Positions 25,717 through 35,142 of a stretch of DNA of 64,000 nt are shown one piece after another. The notes beneath the pieces are model-generated. The model was not told the DNA's origin. It made no database searches and saw only the letters and a program-made list of their open reading frames with translations. The DNA is from Methylocaldum sp. 14B (GTDB lineage: Bacteria; Pseudomonadota; Gammaproteobacteria; Methylococcales; Methylococcaceae), in assembly GCF_002005105.1 (NCBI RefSeq), contig NZ_MSCV01000028.1, positions 1 through 64,000 of the forward strand. The letters run 5' to 3'. Within the stretch, counting starts at the first letter, position 1; each line of letters starts with the position of its first letter. A program made the translations under genes and the position numbers.

Positions 25717-27108
25717 TCAGGTCTTTTTCTTGTGCCTGATCAGGCGCCGACGCTTTCGAACCTGGCGGGCGGAAAGAATGTTGCGTTTGCCCTTGAACGG
25801 ATTCTCGCTGCTCCGGAACTCGAGCTTGATCGGCGTTCCCTGTATGTCCAAGGTATCCCGGAAGACGTTGATCAGGTAGCGTTTGTACGCCCCCGGCACT
25901 TCTTCCGTTTGATTGCCGTGGATCACGATGACCGGCGGATTCTGACCGCCCTGATGGGCGTATTTGAGCTTGATGCGCCGGCCGCGGACCAAGGGCGGCT
26001 GGTGCGCGACCAGGGCGTCCTGAAGGATTTTGGTTAGCCGCGAAGCGGACAAATCCCGCGTCGAAGCCTCGTAAATGGCTTCCACCGTATCCAGCAGATT
26101 GCCCACGCCCGTGCCGTGCAGTGCTGAGATGTAATGCTTTTCCGCGAAATCAAGGAACGGCAGTTTCAAATCGATCTGGCGCCGCACGTTGTCTTTCTGG
26201 TCCGGACTGAGCCCATCCCACTTGTTCAGGCCGATGATGAGCCCGCGGCCGATTTCCAGAACCATGCCCAGGAGATTGGCGTCCTGATCGGTCACGCCTT
26301 CGCGCGCATCGATCAGGAAAATCACCACGTGGGCCGTTTCGATCGCTTGCAGGGCCTTGATGACGCTGAACTTTTCGATGGTTTCCGAGACCCGCCCGCG
26401 GCGGCGGATGCCGGCGGTATCGATCAGGGTATAGGCTTTGCCGTGACGCTCGAAGGGAATGTAGACGCTGTCCCGCGTCGTTCCGGGCTGATCGTAGACG
26501 ACTACCCGCTCCTCTCCCAGAATGCGATTCACCAAGGTCGATTTGCCGACATTGGGACGCCCCACCACGGCGATGCGAATGCCGGGCGATTCTTCAGTCA
26601 TTTCCGGCTCTTCCGGAGCCGGCAACTTGGCTTCCAGCTCGTCCAGCAGCGTATCGATTCCGATCGCATGGGACGCCGAGATGGGGTGGGGCTCACCGAG
26701 GCCGAGAGCGTAGAACTCGCCCGCCACGACCGCCAAATCCGCCCGGTCGATCTTGTTCACCACCAGAAGAACGGGCTTTCCGGTCTTGCGCAAGCGTTCG
26801 GCAATGGCTTCGTCGCCGGCATTGAGGCCGTGACGGGCGTCGACCAGCAGCAGGATCAGGTCCGCTTCCTCCAGCGCATAACTAACCTGGCGCATAGCCT
26901 GTTCGTCGATGCCGAGTTCGGTCTCGACGATACCGCCGGTGTCGACCACGAAATAGTCCTTTTGACCGCGCCTTACCCGGCCGTATTGCCGGTCTCGGGT
27001 CAAGCCAGGGAAATCCGCCACGAGCGCGTCGCGGGTCCGGGTCAGATAATTGAATAGGGTGGACTTGCCTACATTAGGGCGGCCCACCAGGGCGACCACG
27101 GGCAACAT
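25717..27108 (-). CDS. der: Ribosome biogenesis GTPase Der (EngA)
   Basis: This 463-residue protein has two tandem GTPase domains, each with G1 GRPNVGKST (residues 8 and about 180), G3 DTGG and DTAG, G4 NKID and NKWD, followed by a C-terminal KH-like domain (about 355-440) and a basic tail ([12 protein letters not shown]). Der is needed for assembly of the 50S ribosomal subunit. It is the last gene of the yfgM-bamB-der stretch, and its ATG lies only 3 bases from the bamB stop, so the two are cotranscribed. Confidence 0.97.
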   Translation of the reverse strand: MLPVVALVGRPNVGKSTLFNYLTRTRDALVADFPGLTRDRQYGRVRRGQKDYFVVDTGGIVETELGIDEQAMRQVSYALEEADLILLLVDARHGLNAGDEAIAERLRKTGKPVLLVVNKIDRADLAVVAGEFYALGLGEPHPISASHAIGIDTLLDELEAKLPAPEEPEMTEESPGIRIAVVGRPNVGKSTLVNRILGEERVVVYDQPGTTRDSVYIPFERHGKAYTLIDTAGIRRRGRVSETIEKFSVIKALQAIETAHVVIFLIDAREGVTDQDANLLGMVLEIGRGLIIGLNKWDGLSPDQKDNVRRQIDLKLPFLDFAEKHYISALHGTGVGNLLDTVEAIYEASTRDLSASRLTKILQDALVAHQPPLVRGRRIKLKYAHQGGQNPPVIVIHGNQTEEVPGAYKRYLINVFRDTLDIQGTPIKLEFRSSENPFKGKRNILSARQVRKRRRLIRHKKKT

Positions 27109-27111
27109 AAA

Positions 27112-28383
27112 CTACTCCAATCGCAAACGGTCATCCGGGGAGCGCCCGGATGCCCCTTCCAATCGCAAACGGTCATCCGGGGAGTTCCCGGATGACCCTT
27201 CCACCGCGATGGCGGCCAAGGTGCCGCCGCTGGTATAAACGTAGATGACGTCGTCGAACACGACTGGCGTCGCCGCGATTGGGCTCTTGTCCACCCTGAC
27301 CCGGCCCACCAAGCTGCCATCCTCCTGGGAAAGCAGATGGAGATAGCCCTCGAAATCACCTACCACGACATAGTCCTTGACCAAAGCGGGAGCCGTCAAA
27401 CGCCGGAAGTGCAACTCGTCCTGTTTCCACAGATCGGCGCCATTGCGCACGTCCAATTGCCAAACATCGCTGCTGGCGTCGGTTACGAACAGCGAGCGGC
27501 GGGCCGCCGCCATGCCGGTGTAAGAAGATAGTTCGGCCTGGCGCCAGAGCACGTCGCCGTCTTTTAACGATACGGCGGCCACGCCGCCTTGATAACCCGT
27601 CACGTAGATGGTGTCTCCTTTCACGATCGGATCGGAATCCATATCGACCAAACGCTCTATTTCGGAGCGACCGTGGGGCAACGCAATCGTCGCCTCCCAT
27701 TCCGGTTTGCCGTCAGTCAAATTCAGGGCGATCAGCTTGCCGCTGCCATAACCGTCCAGCACGAAATCGTCTGCGATTGTCGGCGAACCACGGCTGCGAA
27801 TCGAAAGTGCCGGTATCGTCCGGTCATGGTACCAGCGCGTCCCACCGGTATTTTCGTCGAGCGCGGTAATGCGCCCGTCGCTGCTCCGTATCACCACCGT
27901 GTCGCCTTCGACGCGCGGCAAGGCGAGAATCTCGCTGGACACGTTGGTTTTCCAAAGCACCGAACCGTCGCCGTCATTCAGCGCCACGATCTCGGCGTTG
28001 CTGGTGCCGAGTATGAGCTTGCCCTCACCCGCCACGGGTCCGGCGGAAACGGCCAGCTCAATATCCACGGACCACAGCTTGTCGCCGTTGAGACGGCTGC
28101 GCGCCTGAACTTCGCCCTTGCGGTCGGCCGCGAAAATCTTGTCTTCGGTGACGGCGGGAACCAGGTTCACATATTGCTCGGCATAACCTTTGCCGATATC
28201 GACATCCCAAAGCACCGTCATCTTGACCGCGGGCTCGAAATCTTTGAGCTCCGCGGGCGGGTCGGCATTATCCGAAGCTCCGAAGTACTCTCCTATACCG
28301 GAGGCTGCTTCTTTCAGTGGACCAAGCGCACTACAGCCGGTCAGCAGCAGACCGCACAAAAACAAGACCAGAAAACGGCGCAT
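27112..28383 (-). CDS. bamB: Outer membrane assembly lipoprotein BamB with repeat-encoded tail
   Basis: The protein is 423 residues. The lipoprotein signal peptide has lipobox LTGC (about residues 15-18). An eight-bladed beta-propeller with PQQ-like repeats (SRLNGDKLWSVD, NDGDGSVLWKTN, LTDGKPEWEA, KDGDVLWRQ) follows. BamB supports beta-barrel insertion by BamA at the outer membrane. The native protein should end ...GGTLAAIAVE; here two in-frame 42-bp palindromic units add GSSGNSPDDRLRLE and GASGRSPDDRLRLE before the stop. The ATG overlaps the yfgM stop as TGATG, and der follows at once. Confidence 0.95.
   Translation of the reverse strand: MRRFLVLFLCGLLLTGCSALGPLKEAASGIGEYFGASDNADPPAELKDFEPAVKMTVLWDVDIGKGYAEQYVNLVPAVTEDKIFAADRKGEVQARSRLNGDKLWSVDIELAVSAGPVAGEGKLILGTSNAEIVALNDGDGSVLWKTNVSSEILALPRVEGDTVVIRSSDGRITALDENTGGTRWYHDRTIPALSIRSRGSPTIADDFVLDGYGSGKLIALNLTDGKPEWEATIALPHGRSEIERLVDMDSDPIVKGDTIYVTGYQGGVAAVSLKDGDVLWRQAELSSYTGMAAARRSLFVTDASSDVWQLDVRNGADLWKQDELHFRRLTAPALVKDYVVVGDFEGYLHLLSQEDGSLVGRVRVDKSPIAATPVVFDDVIYVYTSGGTLAAIAVEGSSGNSPDDRLRLEGASGRSPDDRLRLE
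27119..27202. repeat. Two 42-bp palindromic units inserted in frame in bamB
   Basis: Units lie at 27119-27160 (arms CATCCGGG/CCCGGATG, loop CGCTC read on the gene strand) and 27161-27202 (arms GTCATCCGGG/CCCGGATGAC, loop AACTC). TCC flanks them (27116-27118). Each unit is 14 codons and keeps the frame open; deleting both leaves GCG GTG GAG TAG, a natural bamB end. They also lie between the bamB stop and the der start region, so the hairpins could affect coupling of the two genes. Confidence 0.9.
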
Positions 28384-29030
28384 CAGGACCCGGCTGGTTT
28401 CGGCGCGGCCGGTAGATCGTTAAGCTTCAGCTCCAGCAGCGGGGAAGCTTCGCCGAATTCTTTCGCGGCTTCGTAAGCTCTACGGGCTTCGTCGGGCCGG
28501 TTGGCGGCCGCGTACAGATCGCCTTTGAGCTCTTGGTAAAGACCCGCAAACTTGCCCATCTGTTCCGCGGTCAACGGCTCCAAAAGGCTCAGTGCCGGAC
28601 CGGTTTCTCCCGAAGCCAGCATCACCTGGGCGAGACGGAGCCTTGCGATATGCTTGAAGTTTTCGTCCTTGGTTTTTGCAAGCGTCTCTTCCAGAACGGC
28701 CTTCGCGCCAGGCAAATCATTGGAATCGACCTTGAGCTTGGCGAGCAGCAACCGGGCGTAATCGGCATAGGCGCTCGACGGGTACGTGGCGATGACCCGC
28801 TCGCCCAATTTGATCGCGGGTTCCGTTTGCTTGGTTTCCGACGCCTTCAGCATTTGCAGATAAAGATTGGAAGCCTGCTCGTTTTGGCTGCGCACATTGC
28901 CCTGCCACATGTTCCAGCCGATGATGAGCGCGACGCCCAGAAGAACACCGAGAATCAGCGATTGCCGATTTTCTTTCCACCACCGCTGGAGCGCTTCTAA
29001 GCGCTCTTCTTCTGTCAAATACGTTTCCAC
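28383..29030 (-). CDS. yfgM: YfgM family tetratricopeptide protein (SecYEG-associated chaperone)
   Basis: The protein is 215 residues. A short cytoplasmic N-terminus (YLTEEERLEALQRWWKENRQ) precedes a single membrane segment (about 24-42) and periplasmic TPR-like helices. The opening EE.LE.L..WWKENR is the family hallmark. YfgM associates with the SecYEG translocon and the PpiD chaperone. The gene follows hisS by 15 bases and overlaps bamB, the standard gammaproteobacterial order. Confidence 0.92.
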   Translation of the reverse strand: METYLTEEERLEALQRWWKENRQSLILGVLLGVALIIGWNMWQGNVRSQNEQASNLYLQMLKASETKQTEPAIKLGERVIATYPSSAYADYARLLLAKLKVDSNDLPGAKAVLEETLAKTKDENFKHIARLRLAQVMLASGETGPALSLLEPLTAEQMGKFAGLYQELKGDLYAAANRPDEARRAYEAAKEFGEASPLLELKLNDLPAAPKPAGS

Positions 29031-29045
29031 TCGAACCTCGTCGCG

Positions 29046-30314
29046 TTAAATGAGTGCTTGCAAAAAGGGGATCAGCTCGGATTGCGAAAGGGTCGTCTGG
29101 CCGGCCTCGGTGCGTAAGTATTTGATGCCGATCAGCTGATCTCGCGCCTCATCTTCACCCATGATCAGCGCCAGTATTGCGCCGCTTTTGTCCGCCCGTT
29201 TGAATTGGCTCTTGAAACTGCCGCCGCCGCAATTCACCACCAGCCTCAAGTTCGGCAGGGCATCGCGCAAAGCCTCGGCCAGCACGGCGCCCTTGCGTTC
29301 GGCGTGTTCGCCCACGCGGATCAGATAAGCATGGGGCAGCGCCGCGGCATCCAGTTTTTCCGGGGATTCCAGTAGCTCGATCAGGCGCTCCATGCCGAGA
29401 GCGAATCCGGTTGCGGCGGAACCTTTTCCGCCCAATTGTTCGATCAGGCCGTCGTAACGTCCGCCGGCGCAAACCGTCCCCTGAGCGCCCAGTTCGTGGG
29501 TGACCCACTCGAAAACGGTGCGGCAATAATAATCGAGGCCGCGCACCAGCGTGGGATTCACGGAATAAGCAATACCGGCTTCGTCGAGAAGCTCCCTCAA
29601 TCGCTGGAAATGTGTTTTGGATTCCTCGCCCAGTTCGTGCGTTAAAACCGGCGCCGCCTGGATCAGCTCGCGCATATCCGGATTCTTGCTGTCCAGAATG
29701 CGCAAGGGATTGGATTCCAAGCGCCTCTGGCTGTCTTCGTCGAGCTTCCCATAGTGCGCACGGAAGTAATCCACCAGCTTGGCGCGATAACCGTGCCGCT
29801 CTTCGGCCGTTCCCAGGGTATTGATTTGCAGTTCGAGCTTGTGCGCGATGCCGAGTTCCCGCCACAGCCTGGAGCTCAGCAAAATCAGCTCGGCATCGAT
29901 GTCGGGGCTCGCCATGCCGTAAGCCTCGACACCCACTTGGTGGAACTGGCGATAGCGGCCCTTCTGCGGACGCTCGTGGCGGAACATGGGTCCCGCATAC
30001 CACAGCCGGTTGATCTGATTGTGCAGCAGGCCGTGCTCCATGCACGCCCGCAGGCAGCCAGCGGTACCTTCCGGACGCAGCGTCAGGGAATCGCCGTTGC
30101 GATCCTCGAAGGTATACATTTCTTTCTCGACGATATCGGTGACTTCGCCGATCGAGCGCTTGAACAGTTCGGTCCTTTCCACCAACGGCAGACGGATTTC
30201 CTCATAGCCGTAGCTCGCCATGACACGGCGCACCACCGACTCGACATGCTGCCAGCGCGGCGTGCGATCGGGCAGTATGTCGTGCATGCCGCGAATCGCC
30301 TGAATCTTTTCCAT
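29046..30314 (-). CDS. hisS: Histidine-tRNA ligase
   Basis: This 422-residue class II aminoacyl-tRNA synthetase starts [13 protein letters not shown]. Motif 2 lies around [17 protein letters not shown] (about 110-127), with histidine motifs [14 protein letters not shown] (about 262) and AGGRYDGL (about 285), motif 3 at GFALGMERL, and a C-terminal anticodon-binding domain (about 330-420). The length is standard. It sits between pilW (40 bases upstream) and yfgM. In many relatives rodZ and ispG lie between pilW and hisS; they are absent here. Confidence 0.97.
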   Translation of the reverse strand: MEKIQAIRGMHDILPDRTPRWQHVESVVRRVMASYGYEEIRLPLVERTELFKRSIGEVTDIVEKEMYTFEDRNGDSLTLRPEGTAGCLRACMEHGLLHNQINRLWYAGPMFRHERPQKGRYRQFHQVGVEAYGMASPDIDAELILLSSRLWRELGIAHKLELQINTLGTAEERHGYRAKLVDYFRAHYGKLDEDSQRRLESNPLRILDSKNPDMRELIQAAPVLTHELGEESKTHFQRLRELLDEAGIAYSVNPTLVRGLDYYCRTVFEWVTHELGAQGTVCAGGRYDGLIEQLGGKGSAATGFALGMERLIELLESPEKLDAAALPHAYLIRVGEHAERKGAVLAEALRDALPNLRLVVNCGGGSFKSQFKRADKSGAILALIMGEDEARDQLIGIKYLRTEAGQTTLSQSELIPFLQALI

Positions 30315-30354
30315 AGTCGAAAGGGTTGTCGTGGGGTTATTTAAGAAGCGGGAG

Positions 30355-31125
30355 TCAGTCTACCGAAATGTAGCGCTTGGCCTGCACGGCTTCCTTGGTA
30401 TTTGGAAATTTCGACCGCAGGGTTTTCGCATAGTCTCTGGCTGCATGGAAATTGCCGAGACCGGCTTCGGTCTCGACGCCGATCCAAAGCGATCTCGGAT
30501 CCGGTTCCGCCACGGCGTGATAGCGCTCCAAAAACGCGCGCGCAGACATGCCCTGACCGGTTTCGCGGCTCAGCTCGGCCATCTCGATCAACGCCGGCGC
30601 AAAGCGGGGATCGTATTCCAGCGCCTGACGCAGATACTGCTCGGCTTCCCCATTTTGACCTGCCGACCGGGCGCAAATCCCGGCATTGGTGAGCGCGATC
30701 CAGGGCGAGTTATAGAGCTTCGAACCGATGACTTCCCGGAACTGGCTCATGGCTTCGGCGTACCGGCCCTGCCCGCACAAAAACCGGCCGTAGTTGTTGC
30801 GGACGCCGAAGTTTTCGGAATTCGCCGACAAGGCCTTCTTGAACTCGCGCTCGGCGTCGGCCGGCTGATCCAGCCGCTGATAGAGCACCGCCAGCGCGTT
30901 GTAGGCCTCGCTGTTTCGTCCGTCCAGTTCGGCGGCCTTGGTCAGATCCTGTAGGGCCACCTCGTAGTTGCCCGCTTCCATGTATTGGATGCCCTTTCGA
31001 ACATAAATGTCGGATTGGCTGAGCGAACCATAGGGATCGTTAGGACGGGTATTGTGCGTCTTCGATGATCCACAGGCCGCGAGCGCCACACACACTATCG
31101 GACCGATCAAAACCCGGAATTTCAT
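30355..31125 (-). CDS. pilW: Type IV pilus biogenesis/stability lipoprotein PilW (PilF)
   Basis: The protein is 256 residues from the ATG at 31125, which overlaps the rlmN stop as ATGA; the open frame extends further upstream but lies inside rlmN. The signal peptide has lipobox LAAC (about residues 16-19). Six TPR repeats follow ([47 protein letters not shown] and so on). PilW/PilF is the outer-membrane pilotin that promotes PilQ secretin assembly. No other pilus genes are nearby, which is normal for this locus. Confidence 0.93.
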   Translation of the reverse strand: MKFRVLIGPIVCVALAACGSSKTHNTRPNDPYGSLSQSDIYVRKGIQYMEAGNYEVALQDLTKAAELDGRNSEAYNALAVLYQRLDQPADAEREFKKALSANSENFGVRNNYGRFLCGQGRYAEAMSQFREVIGSKLYNSPWIALTNAGICARSAGQNGEAEQYLRQALEYDPRFAPALIEMAELSRETGQGMSARAFLERYHAVAEPDPRSLWIGVETEAGLGNFHAARDYAKTLRSKFPNTKEAVQAKRYISVD

Positions 31126-32222
31126 GACTGTACAACCTGTAAGCGGTGGTGCCTGCGCGTACGGTCGTTCACCCGCCCCACCAGCTGGCCGCAGGCCGCG
31201 TCGATGTCGTCGCCGCGAGTCTTGCGGGTGGTCGCGATCAATCCGGCGGCGTGCAGCATGTCGCTGAACCGGCGTATGGTTTCCGGACCGGAGCACCGGT
31301 AATTGGAACCCGGAAACGGATTGAACGGAATCAGGTTGACCTTGGATGGCACGTGACTCAATAGGCGAATCAAGGCCCTGGCATGCGCGGGCGTATCGTT
31401 GATGCCGTCAAGCATCACGTATTCGAACGTCACTTTGCGGCGGTTTTCTCGCCCGACATAGCGTTTGCACGCTGCCAGAAGCTCCTTGATCGGGTACTTC
31501 TGGTTGATCGGCACCAATTCGTTGCGCAATTCGTCGTCCGGGGCGTGCAGGGACACGGCCAGGGCGATATCTGACACTTCGGCAAGTCTGTCCAAGGCCG
31601 GAACGATGCCTGAGGTGCTGAGCGTCACCCGGCGCTTGGAGAGCCCGTAGGCGAAATCGTCCAGCATCAGGCTGGTGGCGGCGACAACATTGTTGAAGTT
31701 GAGCAGCGGCTCGCCCATGCCCATGAGGACCACGTTGGTCACTCGGCCTTCGCCGAGTTCGCGCCGCGCCACCCAGAGCTGGCTGATGATCTCGGCGGCG
31801 CTCAGGTTGCGATTGAAGCCCTGCCGCGCCGTGGAACAGAACGAGCATTCCAGAGCGCAACCCACTTGGGACGATACGCACAAGGTGCCGCGCCCGTCTT
31901 CGGGAATGAAGACGGTCTCGATGCGGTTTTGGTCATCCAGTTGCAGCAACCATTTGCAGGTGCCGTCCGAGGATTTCTGCGCATAGGCGATCTCCGGCAC
32001 GCGGATTTCGCAACGTTCGGCCAGCCGCATCCGCAGCGACTTGCTCAAATTGGTCATCGCCGAGAAATCGGCGACGCCGCGCTGATGTATCCATTGCAGC
32101 AACTGCGTCGCACGAAAAGGTTTTTCCCCGATCTCGACGAAGAAGGCTTCCATCGCCTTCCGGTCTAGGCCGAGGAGATTCAGCTTTTCGCCGGAATTAA
32201 CGGGTGCGGGGGCAGAGCTCAT
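31122..32222 (-). CDS. rlmN: Dual-specificity 23S rRNA/tRNA adenine-C2 methyltransferase RlmN
   Basis: This 366-residue radical-SAM enzyme has the CxxxCxxC cluster motif in [12 protein letters not shown] (about 122-133) and a second catalytic cysteine near the C-terminus (DIDAACGQL). It methylates A2503 of 23S rRNA and A37 of some tRNAs. The start is set at the ATG of [20 protein letters not shown], 26 bases inside the end of ndk; further upstream the frame has no homology. The stop overlaps pilW. Confidence 0.95.
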   Translation of the reverse strand: MSSAPAPVNSGEKLNLLGLDRKAMEAFFVEIGEKPFRATQLLQWIHQRGVADFSAMTNLSKSLRMRLAERCEIRVPEIAYAQKSSDGTCKWLLQLDDQNRIETVFIPEDGRGTLCVSSQVGCALECSFCSTARQGFNRNLSAAEIISQLWVARRELGEGRVTNVVLMGMGEPLLNFNNVVAATSLMLDDFAYGLSKRRVTLSTSGIVPALDRLAEVSDIALAVSLHAPDDELRNELVPINQKYPIKELLAACKRYVGRENRRKVTFEYVMLDGINDTPAHARALIRLLSHVPSKVNLIPFNPFPGSNYRCSGPETIRRFSDMLHAAGLIATTRKTRGDDIDAACGQLVGRVNDRTRRHHRLQVVQS

Positions 32223-32628
32223 TCTCTTTGAAGAAAAATGCGATTTCCTGTGCCGCCGTATCCGGTCCGTCGGAACCATGCACCGCGTTTTCGTCGATGC
32301 TGACGGCAAAATCGGCACGGATGGTGCCGGGTGCGGCTTCCTTGGGATTGGTGGCGCCCATGATTTCGCGGTTCTTGGCGATGGCGTTTTCGCCTTCCAG
32401 GACCTGCACCATCACCGGACCGGTGATCATGAAATTTACCAGATCGTTGAAGAACGGCCTTGCCTTGTGGACCGCATAAAATCCCTCCGCTTGCTCGCGG
32501 GAAAGATGCAGCATTTTAGCCGCGACGATTTTGAGCCCCGCTTTCTCGAAGCGGCTGTAAATTTCGCCGATCACGTTCTTGGCTACAGCGTCGGGTTTGA
32601 TGATGGACAAGGTGCGTTCGACCGCCAT
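32197..32628 (-). CDS. ndk: Nucleoside diphosphate kinase
   Basis: This 143-residue protein is the full family length, from [18 protein letters not shown]. The phosphohistidine lies in the signature [12 protein letters not shown] (about residue 117). It equilibrates nucleoside triphosphates. The start follows AGGAGATCC. The last 26 bases overlap the rlmN start. In Pseudomonas-type genomes the isc operon ends just upstream of ndk; here the upstream flank instead holds a fragment of iscA and an Rhs island. Confidence 0.96.
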   Translation of the reverse strand: MAVERTLSIIKPDAVAKNVIGEIYSRFEKAGLKIVAAKMLHLSREQAEGFYAVHKARPFFNDLVNFMITGPVMVQVLEGENAIAKNREIMGATNPKEAAPGTIRADFAVSIDENAVHGSDGPDTAAQEIAFFFKENELCPRTR

Positions 32629-32844
32629 TGGATCTCCTTGATTCGGATTCGCCGGTGTTGTGTAGTGAATGAAAACCGAGCGTTCTCGGCTTTCGGAAAA
32701 ACGTTCGCCGCCCAGATACGGGCAGATAAAACATTGGGATTTTACTGGAAAATTGAGCCGATGATAAGAAATACCGGCCCTTGAACCCGTTTTCAAACGC
32801 CATGAGCAGCATCATGGCGTCGCACGGCAGATTGAAGCCGGCCT

Positions 32845-32945
32845 TTAGACCGCGAAACCTTCCCCGCAACCGCAGGTCGCCTTGACGTCGGGATTGTCGA
32901 AGCGAAACGCTCCGTTGATCCCCTCCCGGCGATAATCCACCCGAA
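32845..32945 (-). pseudogene. 3' fragment of iscA
   Basis: The 101 bases ending at TAA (32845) encode ...VDYRREGINGAFRFDNPDVKATCGCGEGFAV-like residues, the C-terminal 32 residues of IscA including the CGCG cysteines. By eye they match the end of intact iscA (40712-40812) with about nine mismatches, and the match stops abruptly on both sides. It is a direct repeat bounding the Rhs island. Confidence 0.88.
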
Positions 32946-33269
32946 GTTGAAGACTCAACTCGCCGGGCCAGAACTCCGGCCACCCTGGAAACTTATCATT
33001 ATCATTCCCAAATCGACAGGAGAAGGGCGCAGGCTTTCGTTGTTTGACTTCCATGACCGCGCCAACGGAGTATCAACGGCGCGGGTGGGTTAGCAGAGCA
33101 TAACCCGCTTTCAGAGATTCACCGACGCCCCCCGGCGCGATACGCGTCGCTGCTTCCCGCAGGGAGGTGGACTGATTCAAAATTAAAAGCAAATAACCAA
33201 AGTCTGACCCCTTCGCTCGTTCAGCGCATCATATGGCTCTGGATAAAAATCTAATTTAACGATCACCCT

Positions 33270-33692
33270 TTAACTGCTCAGACTTGCATTGTGCCTTGCC
33301 GCCTCTTCATCCGCGGGATCAACATAGTAATCGTCACAGGAGCGATAAGTCCTATTTCGGTTATCTTTAACGCGTCCGCCGAGTTGCGTGGCAATTTCAA
33401 TCATCCATTTTAAAGTCTTCTCGTCGGAATTCTTTGTCATCAAATGACTTTTTGATAAAAATAGTTTTCCTGGAATATCCCCCATAGGGTCAAATACTAA
33501 AGTGCCCTTCTCCGCCCTGCTGCCTGTGTCACTTTCCTTGAGAGCAATATCGTTACGCGCTTTGGCTAACGCCTTTAGCTGGGCAAGCGATGGCGGTAAA
33601 TAATAGAAAAGTTTCTTTCTGCCGAGCCACCACGGGCCATATCGTGTTTTTAGGCCCAGGACCATGAAAAATAAACCTTTCTTTACCGCCAT
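33270..33692 (-). CDS. Hypothetical protein, candidate immunity protein
   Basis: This 140-residue soluble protein is from a clearly more AT-rich stretch than the flanks. The C-terminal part, IATQLGGRVKDNRNRTYRSCDDYYVDPADEEAA, resembles small proteins encoded after Rhs toxin tips, but I cannot name a family. It begins 18 bases after the stop of a toxin-tip remnant (33710-33880), the usual place for a cognate immunity gene. Immunity function is inferred from position only. Confidence 0.55.
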   Translation of the reverse strand: MAVKKGLFFMVLGLKTRYGPWWLGRKKLFYYLPPSLAQLKALAKARNDIALKESDTGSRAEKGTLVFDPMGDIPGKLFLSKSHLMTKNSDEKTLKWMIEIATQLGGRVKDNRNRTYRSCDDYYVDPADEEAARHNASLSS

Positions 33693-33709
33693 TGCTTTAT
33701 AAGGGGTGG

Positions 33710-33880
33710 TTATTTGAACGATTTTATGACACCTGCACCACTGTAAAGTCTATTGACATTGGTCAAGCCCTTACCACGCTCATATAACAGAGGAATTCCA
33801 AGGCCATAATCAGCGCTATAATCCCTAACATGATTAGCCCATTGCCCTTTAGTCGTTAGGTCTGCCCAAAGCGCGGTAGG
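33710..33880 (-). pseudogene. Remnant of an Rhs toxin C-terminal tip
   Basis: An open stretch without a start codon reads LWADLTTKGQW...ANHVRDYSADYGLG...LYERGKGLTNVN and ends at TAA (33710). Composition and phrasing fit an Rhs C-terminal tip. Upstream homology ends abruptly at a hairpin repeat (33876-33965). It has neither an Rhs core nor a start, so it is a displaced, non-functional cassette that has left its probable immunity gene behind. Confidence 0.5.
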
Positions 33881-33965
33881 GCGCAATAGCGTACTCGCGT
33901 ATTGCGCCGAATAAAGGCCGAATTCATGCGGCGGAATACGGGAGTACCCTATTCCGCCCTACGCG
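33876..33965. repeat. Pair of related hairpins with covarying arms
   Basis: Two adjacent palindromes share one plan: GGCGCAATA-GCG-TACT-CGC-TATTGCGCC and GGCGGAATA-GGG-TACT-CCC-TATTCCGCC (one base longer in places), with CTACGCGAGC at the end. Arms differ between the two but stay paired, as in the GTTTGCGATT units. Confidence 0.6.
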
Positions 33966-33980
33966 AGCTAAATGAGCAGA

Positions 33981-34304
33981 TTATTCACCGTGACTAACTC
34001 GGATAACTTTTGCATCTCTTTTTGATATTTCTATCATGGCCACTCCACCCATTAGTCCTTCTGGTAACGTTCCTTTTATTACCCAAACGGTATTATTAAG
34101 GACCGCTTTTAGAGGTTTTTGTCTATCAATATTTTCCACACCATATATCGGTTTTAAAATCGCCTCCGCCACGACTACGGCCGTCATCTCGTCGGGAATA
34201 AAACCTTCATCAGGAACATAGGAGTGTTCCTGCGCCATAACGCTATAGCTTTCAGCTACCATTAAAAAAAATATAAAAAAGACACGACTTATCCGCTGAC
34301 TCAT
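33981..34304 (-). CDS. NTF2-fold immunity protein
   Basis: This 107-residue protein has an N-terminal signal peptide ([18 protein letters not shown]). The mature part shows [26 protein letters not shown] followed by [34 protein letters not shown], the pattern of the NTF2-fold immunity family (PF15631). It should act in the periplasm against the toxin tip encoded immediately upstream, whose stop it overlaps. The pair is an orphan toxin/immunity cassette behind the main rhs gene. Confidence 0.8.
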   Translation of the reverse strand: MSQRISRVFFIFFLMVAESYSVMAQEHSYVPDEGFIPDEMTAVVVAEAILKPIYGVENIDRQKPLKAVLNNTVWVIKGTLPEGLMGGVAMIEISKRDAKVIRVSHGE

Positions 34305-34771
34305 TTGGCTCCGCTCCCAACTGTTTGGACGGTGCCGTGAAGTGGGCTATTTGGTAACGGTGTATACATTTTTATCTGTCCTTGAGGAGTGCCGAGTAAT
34401 CCTGGAAGATTATCTTTGTCAAGATTTCTCTTGTCATCCTCTGAGAAGTTCTCGTTGTCATATCTTTTATCGTAACTGCCATGGGTATGATAGTTTCCGG
34501 CAGCTTTGGTACCAGTGGGACATACCCCATCATATGACCAATCTTTTCCACCCTTATTGGGAGGTGTATAAAAACAGCTTCCATTTGCATAAGTACACAG
34601 CCTACCGGCATATTCGACGCCATCCTTAATTGATTGCGGATTAATATCCCTAACGGCCTGCTCCCCAGCAGCTTGAGCACTCGGATACTCTGCGTAGGGT
34701 TCCAGCCCAAATGGATCGATGTAATTCAGCGGGTTATTCCCCACATAGGCATAGGTATTTAGACCACCCAC
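34301..34771 (-). CDS. Orphan Rhs tip with DUF4329-like toxin domain
   Basis: From a GTG at 34771 the frame gives 156 residues: the end of an Rhs core ([23 protein letters not shown]) then a toxin domain with [24 protein letters not shown] and [14 protein letters not shown], the DUF4329 (JAB-like) pattern with an HxH motif. Upstream of the GTG the core stays in frame to about 34976 (WFWDSDPFG) but meets a stop and has no start. It is therefore a displaced tip, expressed only if it recombines onto the rhs gene through the shared core DNA (34743-34964). Its immunity gene follows with an overlap. Confidence 0.75.
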   Translation of the reverse strand: MGGLNTYAYVGNNPLNYIDPFGLEPYAEYPSAQAAGEQAVRDINPQSIKDGVEYAGRLCTYANGSCFYTPPNKGGKDWSYDGVCPTGTKAAGNYHTHGSYDKRYDNENFSEDDKRNLDKDNLPGLLGTPQGQIKMYTPLPNSPLHGTVQTVGSGAK

Positions 34772-34964
34772 GAGCCCGATCGGATCGCTCTCCAGATACC
34801 GCCCGAGGCTCGGATCGTAATCGCGGAAGACGTTGTAATGCAGCCCCGACTCGCCGTCGTAGTACTGGCCCGGGAAGCGCAGGTTGAGTGTGAGGGGCTG
34901 TTGATCGCCATCCGGGTCTTCCTCGGGGCGACCGACACCGAACGGGTCGGAGTCCCAAAACCAG
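34743..34964. repeat. Rhs core direct repeat (second copy 35905-36126)
   Basis: The 222 bases match 35905-36126 in the main rhs gene at constant offset 1162 with about eight mismatches. They encode the conserved Rhs core end up to DPFG. Homologous exchange between the copies would replace the current toxin tip with the orphan one and delete the DNA between. Confidence 0.85.
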
Positions 34965-35046
34965 CGCGGTAGGTATCAAGTCCCGGCTGTTTATAAACCT
35001 TTTTACGGAAAAGATGGGGATGGGATGTTTGCCAATTTTTCAGCCC

Positions 35047-35124
35047 GCGTAGGATGTGCCGACGAAGGAGGCGCATCGATCACAAACTCGAACGATGCGG
35101 TTCCTGCGTCACCGCATCCTACGC
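35047..35124. repeat. Inverted repeat GCGTAGGATG/CATCCTACGC
   Basis: Ten-base arms at 35047-35056 and 35115-35124 enclose GCGCATCGATC and CGAACGATGCG as an inner palindrome. A related palindrome lies at about 51015-51135. It sits between the orphan tip and the EF-hand immunity gene. Confidence 0.55.
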
Positions 35125-35142
35125 GAGCTTTGCTTATCCAGC

